Positions 57,160 to 64,000 of a DNA stretch of 64,000 nt are shown here, in pieces. A program made the translations under genes and the position numbers. Position 1 is the stretch's first letter. Each line of letters opens with the position of its first letter. The stretch is taken from NCBI RefSeq assembly GCF_963678635.1, contig NC_087068.1:2666001-2730000 (forward strand), given 5' to 3'. The DNA is from Symsagittifera roscoffensis (taxonomy: Eukaryota; Xenacoelomorpha; Acoela; Convolutidae). Below the pieces are notes generated by a model. It worked only from the letters and a program-made list of their open reading frames with translations. It was not told where the DNA came from and did no database searches.

Positions 57160-57545
57160 ACAACCCCTCCCTCACCCCGACTCCTACTTTACCCCCCCCC
57201 CCCCCCTCCCCCCTCCTAATTTTACCCCTACTATCTCCCCAAACCCGTCCGGCTCTTTTTCTTCCCCCCCCCCCCCGCCCCACCTCACACGAGCCTCAAT
57301 TTTATGGTCTAACGAGTGATTTTACAAGGTTTAATCTGAATACCAAATATGTTTGTCATGGCCTTATTTGTCCGCATGTCAATTTTCATGACAATCGGAC
57401 AATGTGAACAGTTTCAATTTAAAAAATTTGCAGGAGGGGGAAAGGAAACAGAGCCACCCCTCCATCTACCCTAACCCCACCACCTCCTCTACCCCCTCCC
57501 AGTTTTGACTCCCCAATCCACTCCAATTTAACCCCCTCCCACCAT
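57160..57545. repeat. C-rich, pyrimidine-biased tract
   Basis: Runs such as TACCCCCCCCCCCCCCTCCC and many CCCTCC, CCCACC and CCCCTCCC groups make one strand almost purely pyrimidine, interrupted by the hAT-like MITE at 57251-57455. The complementary strand has many G runs and could form quadruplexes. Frames across it are Pro-rich by composition only. Confidence 0.75.
57251..57455. mobile_element. hAT-like MITE, second complete copy with 8-bp target duplication
   Basis: A 205-bp element starting GGCTCTTTTTC and ending in GGAAACAGAGCC, flanked by acccgtcc (57243-57250) and acccctcc (57456-57463): an 8-bp duplication with one mismatch. Interior matches the 2492 copy (CACACGAGC, AACGAGTG.TT, ACAAGGTT, GAATACCAAAT.TGTTTG, AATCGGA.AATG). 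Two independent copies with 8-bp duplications define the family. Confidence 0.85.
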
Positions 57546-57672
57546 ACACACATTCACTTGGTGGTATAAACACTTCAATTACCTGCAATCCCTCCGTCGT
57601 AAATGATGGAAGCGTTGGTTACCTGAACAGGGGTCGTGGCAAAAAAAAACAGCGCCAAGTTTTTATTTCATC

Positions 57673-57940
57673 TGTGATATGCGTTGCGATATCGGTTGAA
57701 AACAAGTTGTAATTCAATACTGTATTTGGAATATTGAATTTAGGTTTTCTTTTCTTTTGTTTTATTTTGTTACTGAGAGCTAGATCAGTGTTACGAACTC
57801 TGATCTCTCACTTAGCCTCAATGTCATCACGCACTATGACCTTGAGCATACCATAAAAGTAATAAGTAAGCACCAGTAAGCACATGTAGGTTGGTTGTAC
57901 ATACATAGACAAATACTGCTACTGCAGTAGCGGTATGACA
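57673..57940 (-). repeat. Probable 3' LTR of the Gypsy element
   Basis: On the minus strand the LTR would start TGTCATACCG at 57940, directly after the polypurine tract GAGGGGGGTG (57941-57950), and end with TATCACA at 57673. TG...CA ends and an AATAAA-type signal near 57760 support this. The left limit is tentative because the 5' LTR lies outside the window and no target duplication can be compared. Confidence 0.5.
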
Positions 57941-58064
57941 CACCCCCCTCGGTGGAACAAATAAATTATACCACATAAATTGGATAATTTATTTAAAAAG
58001 AGTTCAATATACTCAGTTCATAGGAAAGTCTCTGGGTTATTTGACGGTTTAGTTTATGGAATTC

Positions 58065-59240
58065 TCAATTTTCTTCCATCTCTATTTCCCAACTCGGGTT
58101 CCATTCAACCCCTTCGTCTAGTGTAGCATACCCAAATTTTCGCATGAAGAGGTGTCTTTCGAGTCGTCTTACTTTTGATTCCATTGGTCTATCGCTTCGT
58201 TCCTTGAAGTCTCTTAGTTGATTTCTGTATTCCTTAAGTGCTTCCTTCAGAAGTCCTCCTCCTGTTAGGTTTTCTGATATCTCTTTAATTGAATGCTTTA
58301 TCGGGTCTCCAAGGCGTTTCGGTTCCTTGTTTTTCGTTTGCCTGGAGCTTCGTCTGATACCCGACTCTTCAGTACTCGACTCATCCGAAAATCCTTGTCG
58401 TGTTTCGAAAGTTGTATCTTTTTCCGAAATTTGTTGAGGATTTCCTCTGATTTCGTCTGCAACTCGCTGTACTCCTCGTTTTAGCAATTGTTCTGCATAC
58501 TTCTCCCACTCGGACGGTGCTAAATTGCTATTGTGGAAGGTGTCGACTATGTCCTCTTGGGGAGTGTGGAAATCAATACATTTCAATTTCGACCGCTGTT
58601 TTGAATTCGGTGTAGAACTTGACTGATTTTTGTTGTCTACTTTTTCCGGCCTTGATGTGGATTGCTCCTGTTCCGGGTCGACTGCCGTCGCAGTTTGGCT
58701 TGTCCCCTGTTGCTGCTTGTTTCGATTTTTCTTTTCTTTCCCGTTCTTTTCCGACTTCTGGATGTCGTTTTCCTCTATAGTTGATTTTGGGCCCGCCAAA
58801 TTGGGTTTTGCTCTTTTGATTGCAAAGTTCAGACCTCCCCCTGCTTCTGTGTCTTTTGAAGTCACTATTGTTTGGCTCTTTTGAAAACGCTCTATGGGAT
58901 TCATCGTATCTGCGATCTCCATTTCTTCTTGTAGTTCTTCATCTGATCCCAACTCCTCGAGTAATTCGGGGGAACTGATCCTCTTAAACTTCTTTGTAGG
59001 TCCCACCGATGGACTTTTACTCGTGCTTCGCTGATTCTCTTGTGTCAGCACCGTTTTCGATTGTGCAATATCCGATTTCCTATAGATCGAGCCTGTAGAC
59101 GTCTTGATCGTTGAGTCTGTTTCAGAAGCGATTTTCCCTTTTAGTTGTTTGGTTAATGCTTGTCCGCTTTTTCTTAGTGGGTCCTTTCTGAGTATTGTCT
59201 TAGGTGGTGATTTACATTGATTTTCCACTTTGTCCTCCAC
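58065..59240 (-). CDS. Gypsy pol C-terminal extension, 391 codons
   Basis: It is in the same frame as the integrase C-terminus and separated from it by a single TAG (59253-59255). It starts at a GTG with no ATG context and is therefore more likely a continuation of pol than a separate protein. The sequence is hydrophilic, rich in Lys, Glu, Ser and Gln, with repeated acidic patches (ELGSDEELQEEMEIAD near residues 94-109) and no membrane helix or zinc motif. It ends in a more structured Arg/Glu region. An envelope role is unsupported. The TAG may be a mutation, or a leaky stop separating pol from a tail. Confidence 0.6.
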   Translation of the reverse strand: MEDKVENQCKSPPKTILRKDPLRKSGQALTKQLKGKIASETDSTIKTSTGSIYRKSDIAQSKTVLTQENQRSTSKSPSVGPTKKFKRISSPELLEELGSDEELQEEMEIADTMNPIERFQKSQTIVTSKDTEAGGGLNFAIKRAKPNLAGPKSTIEENDIQKSEKNGKEKKNRNKQQQGTSQTATAVDPEQEQSTSRPEKVDNKNQSSSTPNSKQRSKLKCIDFHTPQEDIVDTFHNSNLAPSEWEKYAEQLLKRGVQRVADEIRGNPQQISEKDTTFETRQGFSDESSTEESGIRRSSRQTKNKEPKRLGDPIKHSIKEISENLTGGGLLKEALKEYRNQLRDFKERSDRPMESKVRRLERHLFMRKFGYATLDEGVEWNPSWEIEMEEN

Positions 59241-59252
59241 AAATTCTTTCTC

Positions 59253-60529
59253 CTAAGAGTAAATCATCTCCTTTCGAAGATCGGGATTGACTAGTCCTGT
59301 CTCGTCCACTAATTTTCTGATATCGTTTTTAGCCGCATCTCTTCTCTCGTTGTTCCAGCGGGCGTTCGCCTCCAACAACTCTTTTAGAGCTTTGGCCCTT
59401 TCTTTATCTCTGTCCGATTTCAGCTGCTGCTTATGCAGTGGGCTTGTATCTCTGCTGAGTTGTCCCTTGCGTACTATTTTGAGGTTCTCTCTCGACTGGT
59501 CAATTCTACGTTTCAATTGAGAAGCCGTCAGTGCTGAGCGTTCCAAGTGTTGTTTGTCTAAATAGTCAGAATTATTTAAAAATCTATCCCTCACAATTTT
59601 AAATTCTGTTTTTGATAGTCTGCCGAAATGCGCTTGAAACGGGGATACTTGAATGGTTTTCTGCTTGTTCCAACGTAAATCTCTCATTATAATACAAAGA
59701 CCTAATTTGATTGATTTATTATTTTTTTCGAGCATCATCACCCCCAGTCTTCTTTTTATAGCTTGGATTGTACGTTCGACCAAACCACAGCCTCGGTGGT
59801 CCCCCACCGGACAGATTTTTTGCTCGATATTGAGTTCCGAACAGAATTTTTTTAGTGTTTTCCCCTTAAAACCTAAAAAATGGTCCGAACGAATTGATTC
59901 AGAAACTCAATGTGTGTCGATATATGATCTCAAGATTTATACTGTGCACCTCCCACTTGTAGATTTCGTAACCTTCACTGATGGAAATTTTGAGAATCGA
60001 TCTATCGCTACTAAAAGGTAGATTTTTTTTCGTTTTTGATTTTCTATGGGCCCCGCGTAATCTAATTGTACTTCTTGTCCCGGCTGCGTGAGCAGTGGCA
60101 GTGTTTTGACGCATTTTTCGAAATGAAATATTTTACATTCTTACCATATCTGGTACAGCTACGGCACTCCTCGGCCAGATTCACAATGTCCTTATTCATG
60201 TGTGGCCACCACAGGTATTGCGCTGCTCCCAGCATAGCCTCTTGGCCTGGATGCCCTCGATGTATTCTTTTTAGGACAGCTTTTCTTAGTTGTACGGGGA
60301 CTGCTAGCCGGTTATTCACAATCATCTGTGACCACAATGGGTTTGTATAAGGTCCCATTAGTTCAAAGCCTTGTTTGTCCCCTCTTTCGATCACTCGTCT
60401 GAGGCGGTCCATCCACGTGTCTTTGGTGGTTAATTCTGCCAGTAGACTTTTGTCGAACAGTTTTTGTCTTCTTGTTGCTGCTTTGGCAGTTTTGTTTTTC
60501 CCAGTCTCTTCGGCGGTTCTATTGAGCAC
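59253..60529 (-). pseudogene. Gypsy integrase (zinc-binding domain, catalytic core, C-terminal part), broken
   Basis: From 60529 the frame gives the HHCC domain, H-x3-H in RIHRGHPG and C-x2-C in ECRSCTRYG. A frame change near 60110 leads to the catalytic core. The first Asp is in QLDYAGP, the second in IRSDHFLGF and the Glu in GLVERTI, so all three acidic residues are still encoded. Two stops, TAA at 59937 and TGA at 59907, fall between the first and second Asp. The frame then stays open from 59807 to the TAG at 59253, covering the core end and a basic C-terminal region. The enzyme inserts element cDNA; this copy is not translatable as one protein. Confidence 0.8.
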
Positions 60530-61023
60530 ACTTCCTCTTCACTCTCCGCCTCTTCTGTAGTCGTCAGGTCCATCTCTATTACCTGCACCTCACTTAGTTT
60601 CCTTTCCGCCGATGCGATTGGTTTAGTCGATGCTGAACTCGATTCATGTTCCGAGCTGTCCCTGACTTCTTGGGTGTCTGCCACCAGTTCTCTGTTTTCC
60701 CGTATATTGTCTTCTTCGCCTATTAGTTGCCAGAATGAGAGTAGTCTTTGATCTGCTTCTCTTTGTTGATCCGGTTCAAGCTGCCATTTCACCCGTGATG
60801 CTTGTCGTGATTCACTGTCGGAGCTATCTCTGTTTTTCCGGCCACCTCTAATAATTTTTCTTGTACGCTGGACTGTCTCTGTGATCTCCTCCTCTTCCGA
60901 AAGTTCGTTTGTGTTGGATAGTGAGCGGTTCCACTTTGGGTCCATTAGACTCTCTTCGCGTTCCTCGTTTCGCCATTCTTGTGGTGAGCCCGTCCACCAG
61001 TCGTATGATCTGTTTCCTGACAT
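60430..61023 (-). pseudogene. Acidic spacer between RNase H and integrase
   Basis: An open stretch of 197 codons overlaps both neighbours in other frames. It is rich in Glu, Ser and Asp (runs such as ELSEEEEITETV), with no domain recognised. The break on its right coincides with a nine-T run at about 61036-61044, where a one-base indel moves the frame out of the RNase H reading. The break on its left (60470-60530) joins the integrase frame. It is probably a low-complexity linker of pol. Confidence 0.6.
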
Positions 61024-61890
61024 TTCGAACCTTGAGTCTGTTTTTTTTTCGAATTTCTGGTACTGGTTGTTTTACGATTTTTGAGTTTTTTGAGACCGAC
61101 TGTTTGTTAGATTGATTTGACGAAAAAGGGATTTGTTTATATTGAGCTGCAGTGTTTAGCTGTTTTTGCAGTCGTGAAAACTGTTTTCCTTCGTTCCGGT
61201 CGAGCTTTGTTTGTTTTTGACGGTTTTGGTTGCTATAGCAACCATTACTTGATGACTGTTTCTTTGCATTCCTTCTAGAACATTCTAGAACGTTTTCGTT
61301 CCGGTTGAGCGACCTAGTTTCGTTAAGACTACTGTTCATGCAGTCGAACGCTTCATGAAAGGAGTTTATTGACGCTACTACAAACTTTTCGTCTAATTCT
61401 GATTCGGGCCAGGGATCATTGAAAGGATCACGCGATAAATAATCAACTATGCCCATGTCTCTCCCCGGAATGTGAACTATTTTGAACTGATATGGCAGTA
61501 ACCGGTCAACCCACCGGGTTAAACGTGATTGGTAGGTCTTGTTCGATTTATTACCATCCAGTGCTGTTGTAAGTGCTTTATGGTCAGTTGCAATGGTAAA
61601 TGGTTTTCCCAAAAGGTAGTGTCTATATCTATCTACTGCCCAAACAACTGCCAGTAAGTCCAATTCATTTGTTGAATATTTTTGTCTTGGGCATTTAGAT
61701 ATCGGGATGCGAATGAAATTGGGACCCACAGGCCTTCATCATTTTGTTGTTCTAAATTAACCCACTAGCCCATCATGGCTAGCATCACATTTAACTCGTG
61801 TTTCTCGGGTAGCATCGTAATAAGGTACTTTTGTTATATTTGCCACAGCTTCTTTTAAAGCATTAAATACTACCGTGTGTTCAACCCCCC
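60848..61890 (-). pseudogene. Gypsy RNase H region, frame-broken
   Basis: The N-terminal part, around 61890-61690, is spread over three frames: first a segment ending in DASHDG, then one reading WVPISFASRYLNAQ, then the main frame beginning at KYSTNELDLLAVVWAVDRYR. The main frame continues with FTIATDHKALTTAL and LPYQFKIVHIPGRDMGIVDYLSRDP, the usual end of the Gypsy RNase H domain including the conserved TDH and DxLSR motifs. Beyond this, Asn/Gln/Lys-rich low-complexity sequence follows to 60848. Confidence 0.8.
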
Positions 61891-61923
61891 ACTCAATTTT
61901 TTTTACCGGGAGTTTCATGTTTT

Positions 61924-63099
61924 TTAGCTTTCTTTCTTTTGATTCTCTTCTTTTAGAAGTGGTCTTAATTTTTCAGTCAGGCTTGCTGCGTTAGTTATGA
62001 ATTTAGCTAAGTGATTTATACTTCCCAGGAATGACCTTAGCTGTTTAAGCGATTTCGGCGGGTTCAAATTTACCACCGCTTCCGTTTTAGCGATTTTTGG
62101 TCTAACCCCTGCTTCTGAGAGGTGATGACCCAACCAATTCACTTCTTGTTTGAAAAATTCGCATTTTGATAGTTTCAATGCCAAGTTTTCCGCATCCAAT
62201 TTCTTTAATACTGTTTCTACCAAATTTCCATGTTCAATTTCGCTTTCCATTGACACAATAAGTATGTCATCCAGAAAACAGAACGTGTTTTTAGCGTGGT
62301 TCATAGTTCTATCCATGGCCTTTTGAAATTCAGCTGGCATATCTGCTAAACCATAGAACCCTGTCAAAAATCTGTAGGTTCCGGTTGCTTTCCCACCAAC
62401 AATGTTGAAGTTGCATTGTCTAGCTGTATCAGCAGCCAATTTTAATTGACTGTACGCATATTTCAAATCTAACACCGAAAAATATAGCGTACCCTTTTTG
62501 TTTTCAGTCACAATCTGGCTTACCCCATCAATGAGTTCATCTACATTCGGCATTTGGTATTTATTTTTGAACAATTGTCTATTGATTGGTTTCGCGTCCA
62601 TTGCCAATTTTATTGAGTCGTCTTTCTTTACTGTTATCACAATCGGAGCGATAAAGCAATCACTCGTACATTTATCAAGTTTTTTTATATGACCTTCTGT
62701 CAACAACTTCTCGATTTCTTTTTCGACTTTATCTTGTATGTGAATAGGGATTTTTCTCCCCTTTTCTTGAATCGGACATAATGGATATTTAAATTTTGAA
62801 CTTAAAATGTGATTTTTCGAAATTCCTTGTCTTTCAAATAAGTTTTTAAATTGAGTGAAAAATTTTTCTTTCCAACCTTCTGACTGCTCGCACATGAGCA
62901 CGTCAAACTTGGCGAGTTCCTTTGGCGCTGGTTTTTGTGTAGTAACTATTCCCACTTGTCCTTGCAAGTCTAGTCCCATGATACATCTGGTCTTTCGTTC
63001 TGATACCAGAAAGTTGGCGCCCTTTACCTCCCAGCCCGCTGACCTCAGATCGGTCTTTAGGGCTCCCAGTATACTGATCGGTTGTTTGTTGTAGTCCAC
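61924..63099 (-). CDS. Gypsy reverse transcriptase
   Basis: 391 open codons. After a linker with a GLDLQGQVG segment, the RT fingers start near residue 130 (PIHIQDKVEKEIEKLL). Motif A is FSVLDLKYAYSQLKL near residue 210. The active-site box is FCFLDDILIVS near residue 275, an F/Y-x-D-D type with both aspartates present. The VNWLGHHLSEAGV and LRSFLGSINHLAKFI segments of the thumb/connection follow. This is the best preserved domain of the element. It ends at a frame change near 61924 just before RNase H. Confidence 0.85.
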   Translation of the reverse strand: MDYNKQPISILGALKTDLRSAGWEVKGANFLVSERKTRCIMGLDLQGQVGIVTTQKPAPKELAKFDVLMCEQSEGWKEKFFTQFKNLFERQGISKNHILSSKFKYPLCPIQEKGRKIPIHIQDKVEKEIEKLLTEGHIKKLDKCTSDCFIAPIVITVKKDDSIKLAMDAKPINRQLFKNKYQMPNVDELIDGVSQIVTENKKGTLYFSVLDLKYAYSQLKLAADTARQCNFNIVGGKATGTYRFLTGFYGLADMPAEFQKAMDRTMNHAKNTFCFLDDILIVSMESEIEHGNLVETVLKKLDAENLALKLSKCEFFKQEVNWLGHHLSEAGVRPKIAKTEAVVNLNPPKSLKQLRSFLGSINHLAKFITNAASLTEKLRPLLKEENQKKES

Positions 63100-63140
63100 G
63101 AATTTGGTTTATAAATTCAGTTTATCTGACGGAATGAATC

Positions 63141-63413
63141 TTACTTTGTTTGAGTTTTCCATAATTCCTTCGTTGTCGCCCAATTGAGAAATGAAACTGG
63201 ACTTCCTGTGTCCACTGTTAATTGAATTATTTGGTTATCTGTTCGTACCATGGCTTTTAGTGATTTTACTCGTTTCATTTTTGGATCGCGAATCGAATCT
63301 ACTTTCTGAACTCGTATCAATTTTTCGTTTGAATTGTTCCTCATTTCATTGTTTCGATCTTTCACATATTTTGAAACTCTCTCGTTTTCCGGTTGATAGG
63401 TTTGTATCGGCAT
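63141..63413 (-). CDS. Gypsy retropepsin-like protease region
   Basis: 90 open codons. The aspartic protease signature is LTVDTGSPVSFLNW near residues 66-79, with the catalytic Asp in DTGS. Its frame differs from the gag frame on its right, as often in Gypsy elements that use frameshifting, and from the RT frame on its left, which is more likely damage. Confidence 0.75.
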   Translation of the reverse strand: MPIQTYQPENERVSKYVKDRNNEMRNNSNEKLIRVQKVDSIRDPKMKRVKSLKAMVRTDNQIIQLTVDTGSPVSFLNWATTKELWKTQTK

Positions 63414-63444
63414 AACTTCAAACTCACTACATGACCCAACACTT

Positions 63445-64000
63445 TCACTTATCTGATCGCATATCTGATCCCATTACTTGTTCGGATCTGCACATTTTAG
63501 CGAATTGATTGGGTTTACCACAGTGTTTACAGGTTTTCCCCATCGCTGGACAATTTTTCAGGTGTCCTTGGTCAAATGTCCGTCCACATCTTTTACATGG
63601 TTTTGTTTTCGTGTTTTGATTCTTGTTAATGTTTTGTCTTTTATTCGATTCCCTTCTGTTTGGAGTCTTGGTTGTCCCCGACAAATTTCGAACTGCCATT
63701 ACAGGTTCTTGTTTTATTCTCACACCCGAGGTGTAATTGTTACTTGATCCCCCTGTAACCGCAGCATTAGTCTTTTGAAACGCCATTGTGGTTAACTTGC
63801 TATGTTCGAATTTTATAGCCCTTTTCAGAACCTCTCCCGGGTCTAGAGTCTCGAATGTCAGCGTGTCCTGCAATGTCATGTTTTTCACTTTTGAAATAAA
63901 CAGGTCGCGGACTATTTCATTTTCCAATGCTCCCAGTTCTGATCGGGCTGCTTGTGCAGTTAACGCTGCGTGAAATGATTCCAGATTCTTGCATTCTCGT
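63445..64000 (-). CDS. Gypsy gag C-terminus with two zinc knuckles (partial, runs off window)
   Basis: Open from the window edge to 63445; the apparent start at 63927 is only a TTG inside the frame. Basic C-terminal nucleocapsid with two Cys motifs. The first reads CKRCGRTFDQGHLKNC (C-x2-C-x7-H-x3-C). The second, CKHCGKPNQFAKMC, has Gln at the position normally taken by the zinc-binding His, so that knuckle is probably impaired. Upstream residues FISKVKN and RAIKFEHSKLT fit the capsid C-terminal region. Confidence 0.75.
   Translation of the reverse strand, partial: RECKNLESFHAALTAQAARSELGALENEIVRDLFISKVKNMTLQDTLTFETLDPGEVLKRAIKFEHSKLTTMAFQKTNAAVTGGSSNNYTSGVRIKQEPVMAVRNLSGTTKTPNRRESNKRQNINKNQNTKTKPCKRCGRTFDQGHLKNCPAMGKTCKHCGKPNQFAKMCRSEQVMGSDMRSDK

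Larger units (their letters stand above)
57673..64000 (-). mobile_element. Ty3/Gypsy LTR retrotransposon, broken, truncated by the window edge
   Basis: Gene order on the minus strand is gag zinc knuckle, protease, reverse transcriptase, RNase H, a long acidic spacer, integrase, an extended C-terminal region, polypurine tract and LTR. Protease-RT-RNase H-integrase order is diagnostic of Ty3/Gypsy. Frame changes occur near 63120, 61925, 61690-61780, 61040 (a T9 run), 60470-60530 and 60110. Nonsense codons lie at 59937, 59907 and 59253. No envelope-like membrane protein is visible. At least seven lesions mean this copy cannot act on its own unless several are sequencing errors in homopolymers. 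Confidence 0.85.

Noticed and set aside
57041-57407. Proline-rich frames of 86-92 codons
   Set aside because: They arise from the C-rich tract and cross the MITE boundary; no coding signature.
58293-63973. Many plus-strand frames of 60-122 codons across the Gypsy element
   Set aside because: Antisense shadows of the minus-strand pol and gag frames.

Overview
This 64-kb window is AT-rich, repeat-dense nuclear DNA from an animal, most likely an invertebrate. Evidence for this is two spliced protein genes with GT-AG introns (one a clear NUDT2 orthologue), LINE, Ty3/Gypsy, tRNA-SINE and MITE relics, and several kilobase-scale tandem and segmental duplications. I cannot name the species. Nothing is prokaryotic: there are no operons, Shine-Dalgarno sites or CRISPR arrays, and most open frames of 60-110 codons are chance or repeat-derived.

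Layout. 0-1.3 kb: three diverged copies of an unidentified structured RNA-like unit with compensatory base changes. 1.4-1.9 kb: dead LINE reverse transcriptase (minus). 2.5-2.7 kb: a complete hAT-like MITE. 3.7-5.4 kb: a two-exon gene for a Cys-rich/coiled-coil protein that I do not recognise. 6.2 kb: tRNA-derived SINE. 6.6-7.1 kb and 9.0-9.9 kb: decayed tandem repeats. 8.0-8.8 kb: 5'-truncated LINE 3' end flanked by a perfect 14-bp target-site duplication. 9.7-14.6 kb: four near-identical 1.225-kb tandem units. 16.4-20.6 kb: three-exon NUDT2 gene with a dead LINE in intron 1. 22.7-28.1 kb: dispersed family-F repeats, a 595-bp palindrome and a cluster of short GCGGAATCCGC palindromes. 28.5-52.7 kb: a mosaic of directly duplicated blocks (A = about 4 kb, U = about 3.65 kb) carrying fold-back pairs of family F, a Gypsy pol relic and a MULE-like MITE. 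52.7-57 kb: mostly unique, with a possible gene start at 53.5 kb. 57.2-57.6 kb: C-rich tract hosting a second hAT-like MITE. 57.7-64 kb: a broken Ty3/Gypsy LTR retrotransposon on the minus strand, running off the window inside gag.

Only NUDT2 has an assignable cellular role (Ap4A breakdown). The rest of the window is mainly a record of transposition and of unequal exchange between repeats. The strongest undescribed candidates are the covarying RNA units at the left end, the family-F elements whose shared hairpin terminus recurs on different bodies, and the A/U segmental array whose breakpoints coincide with element ends.
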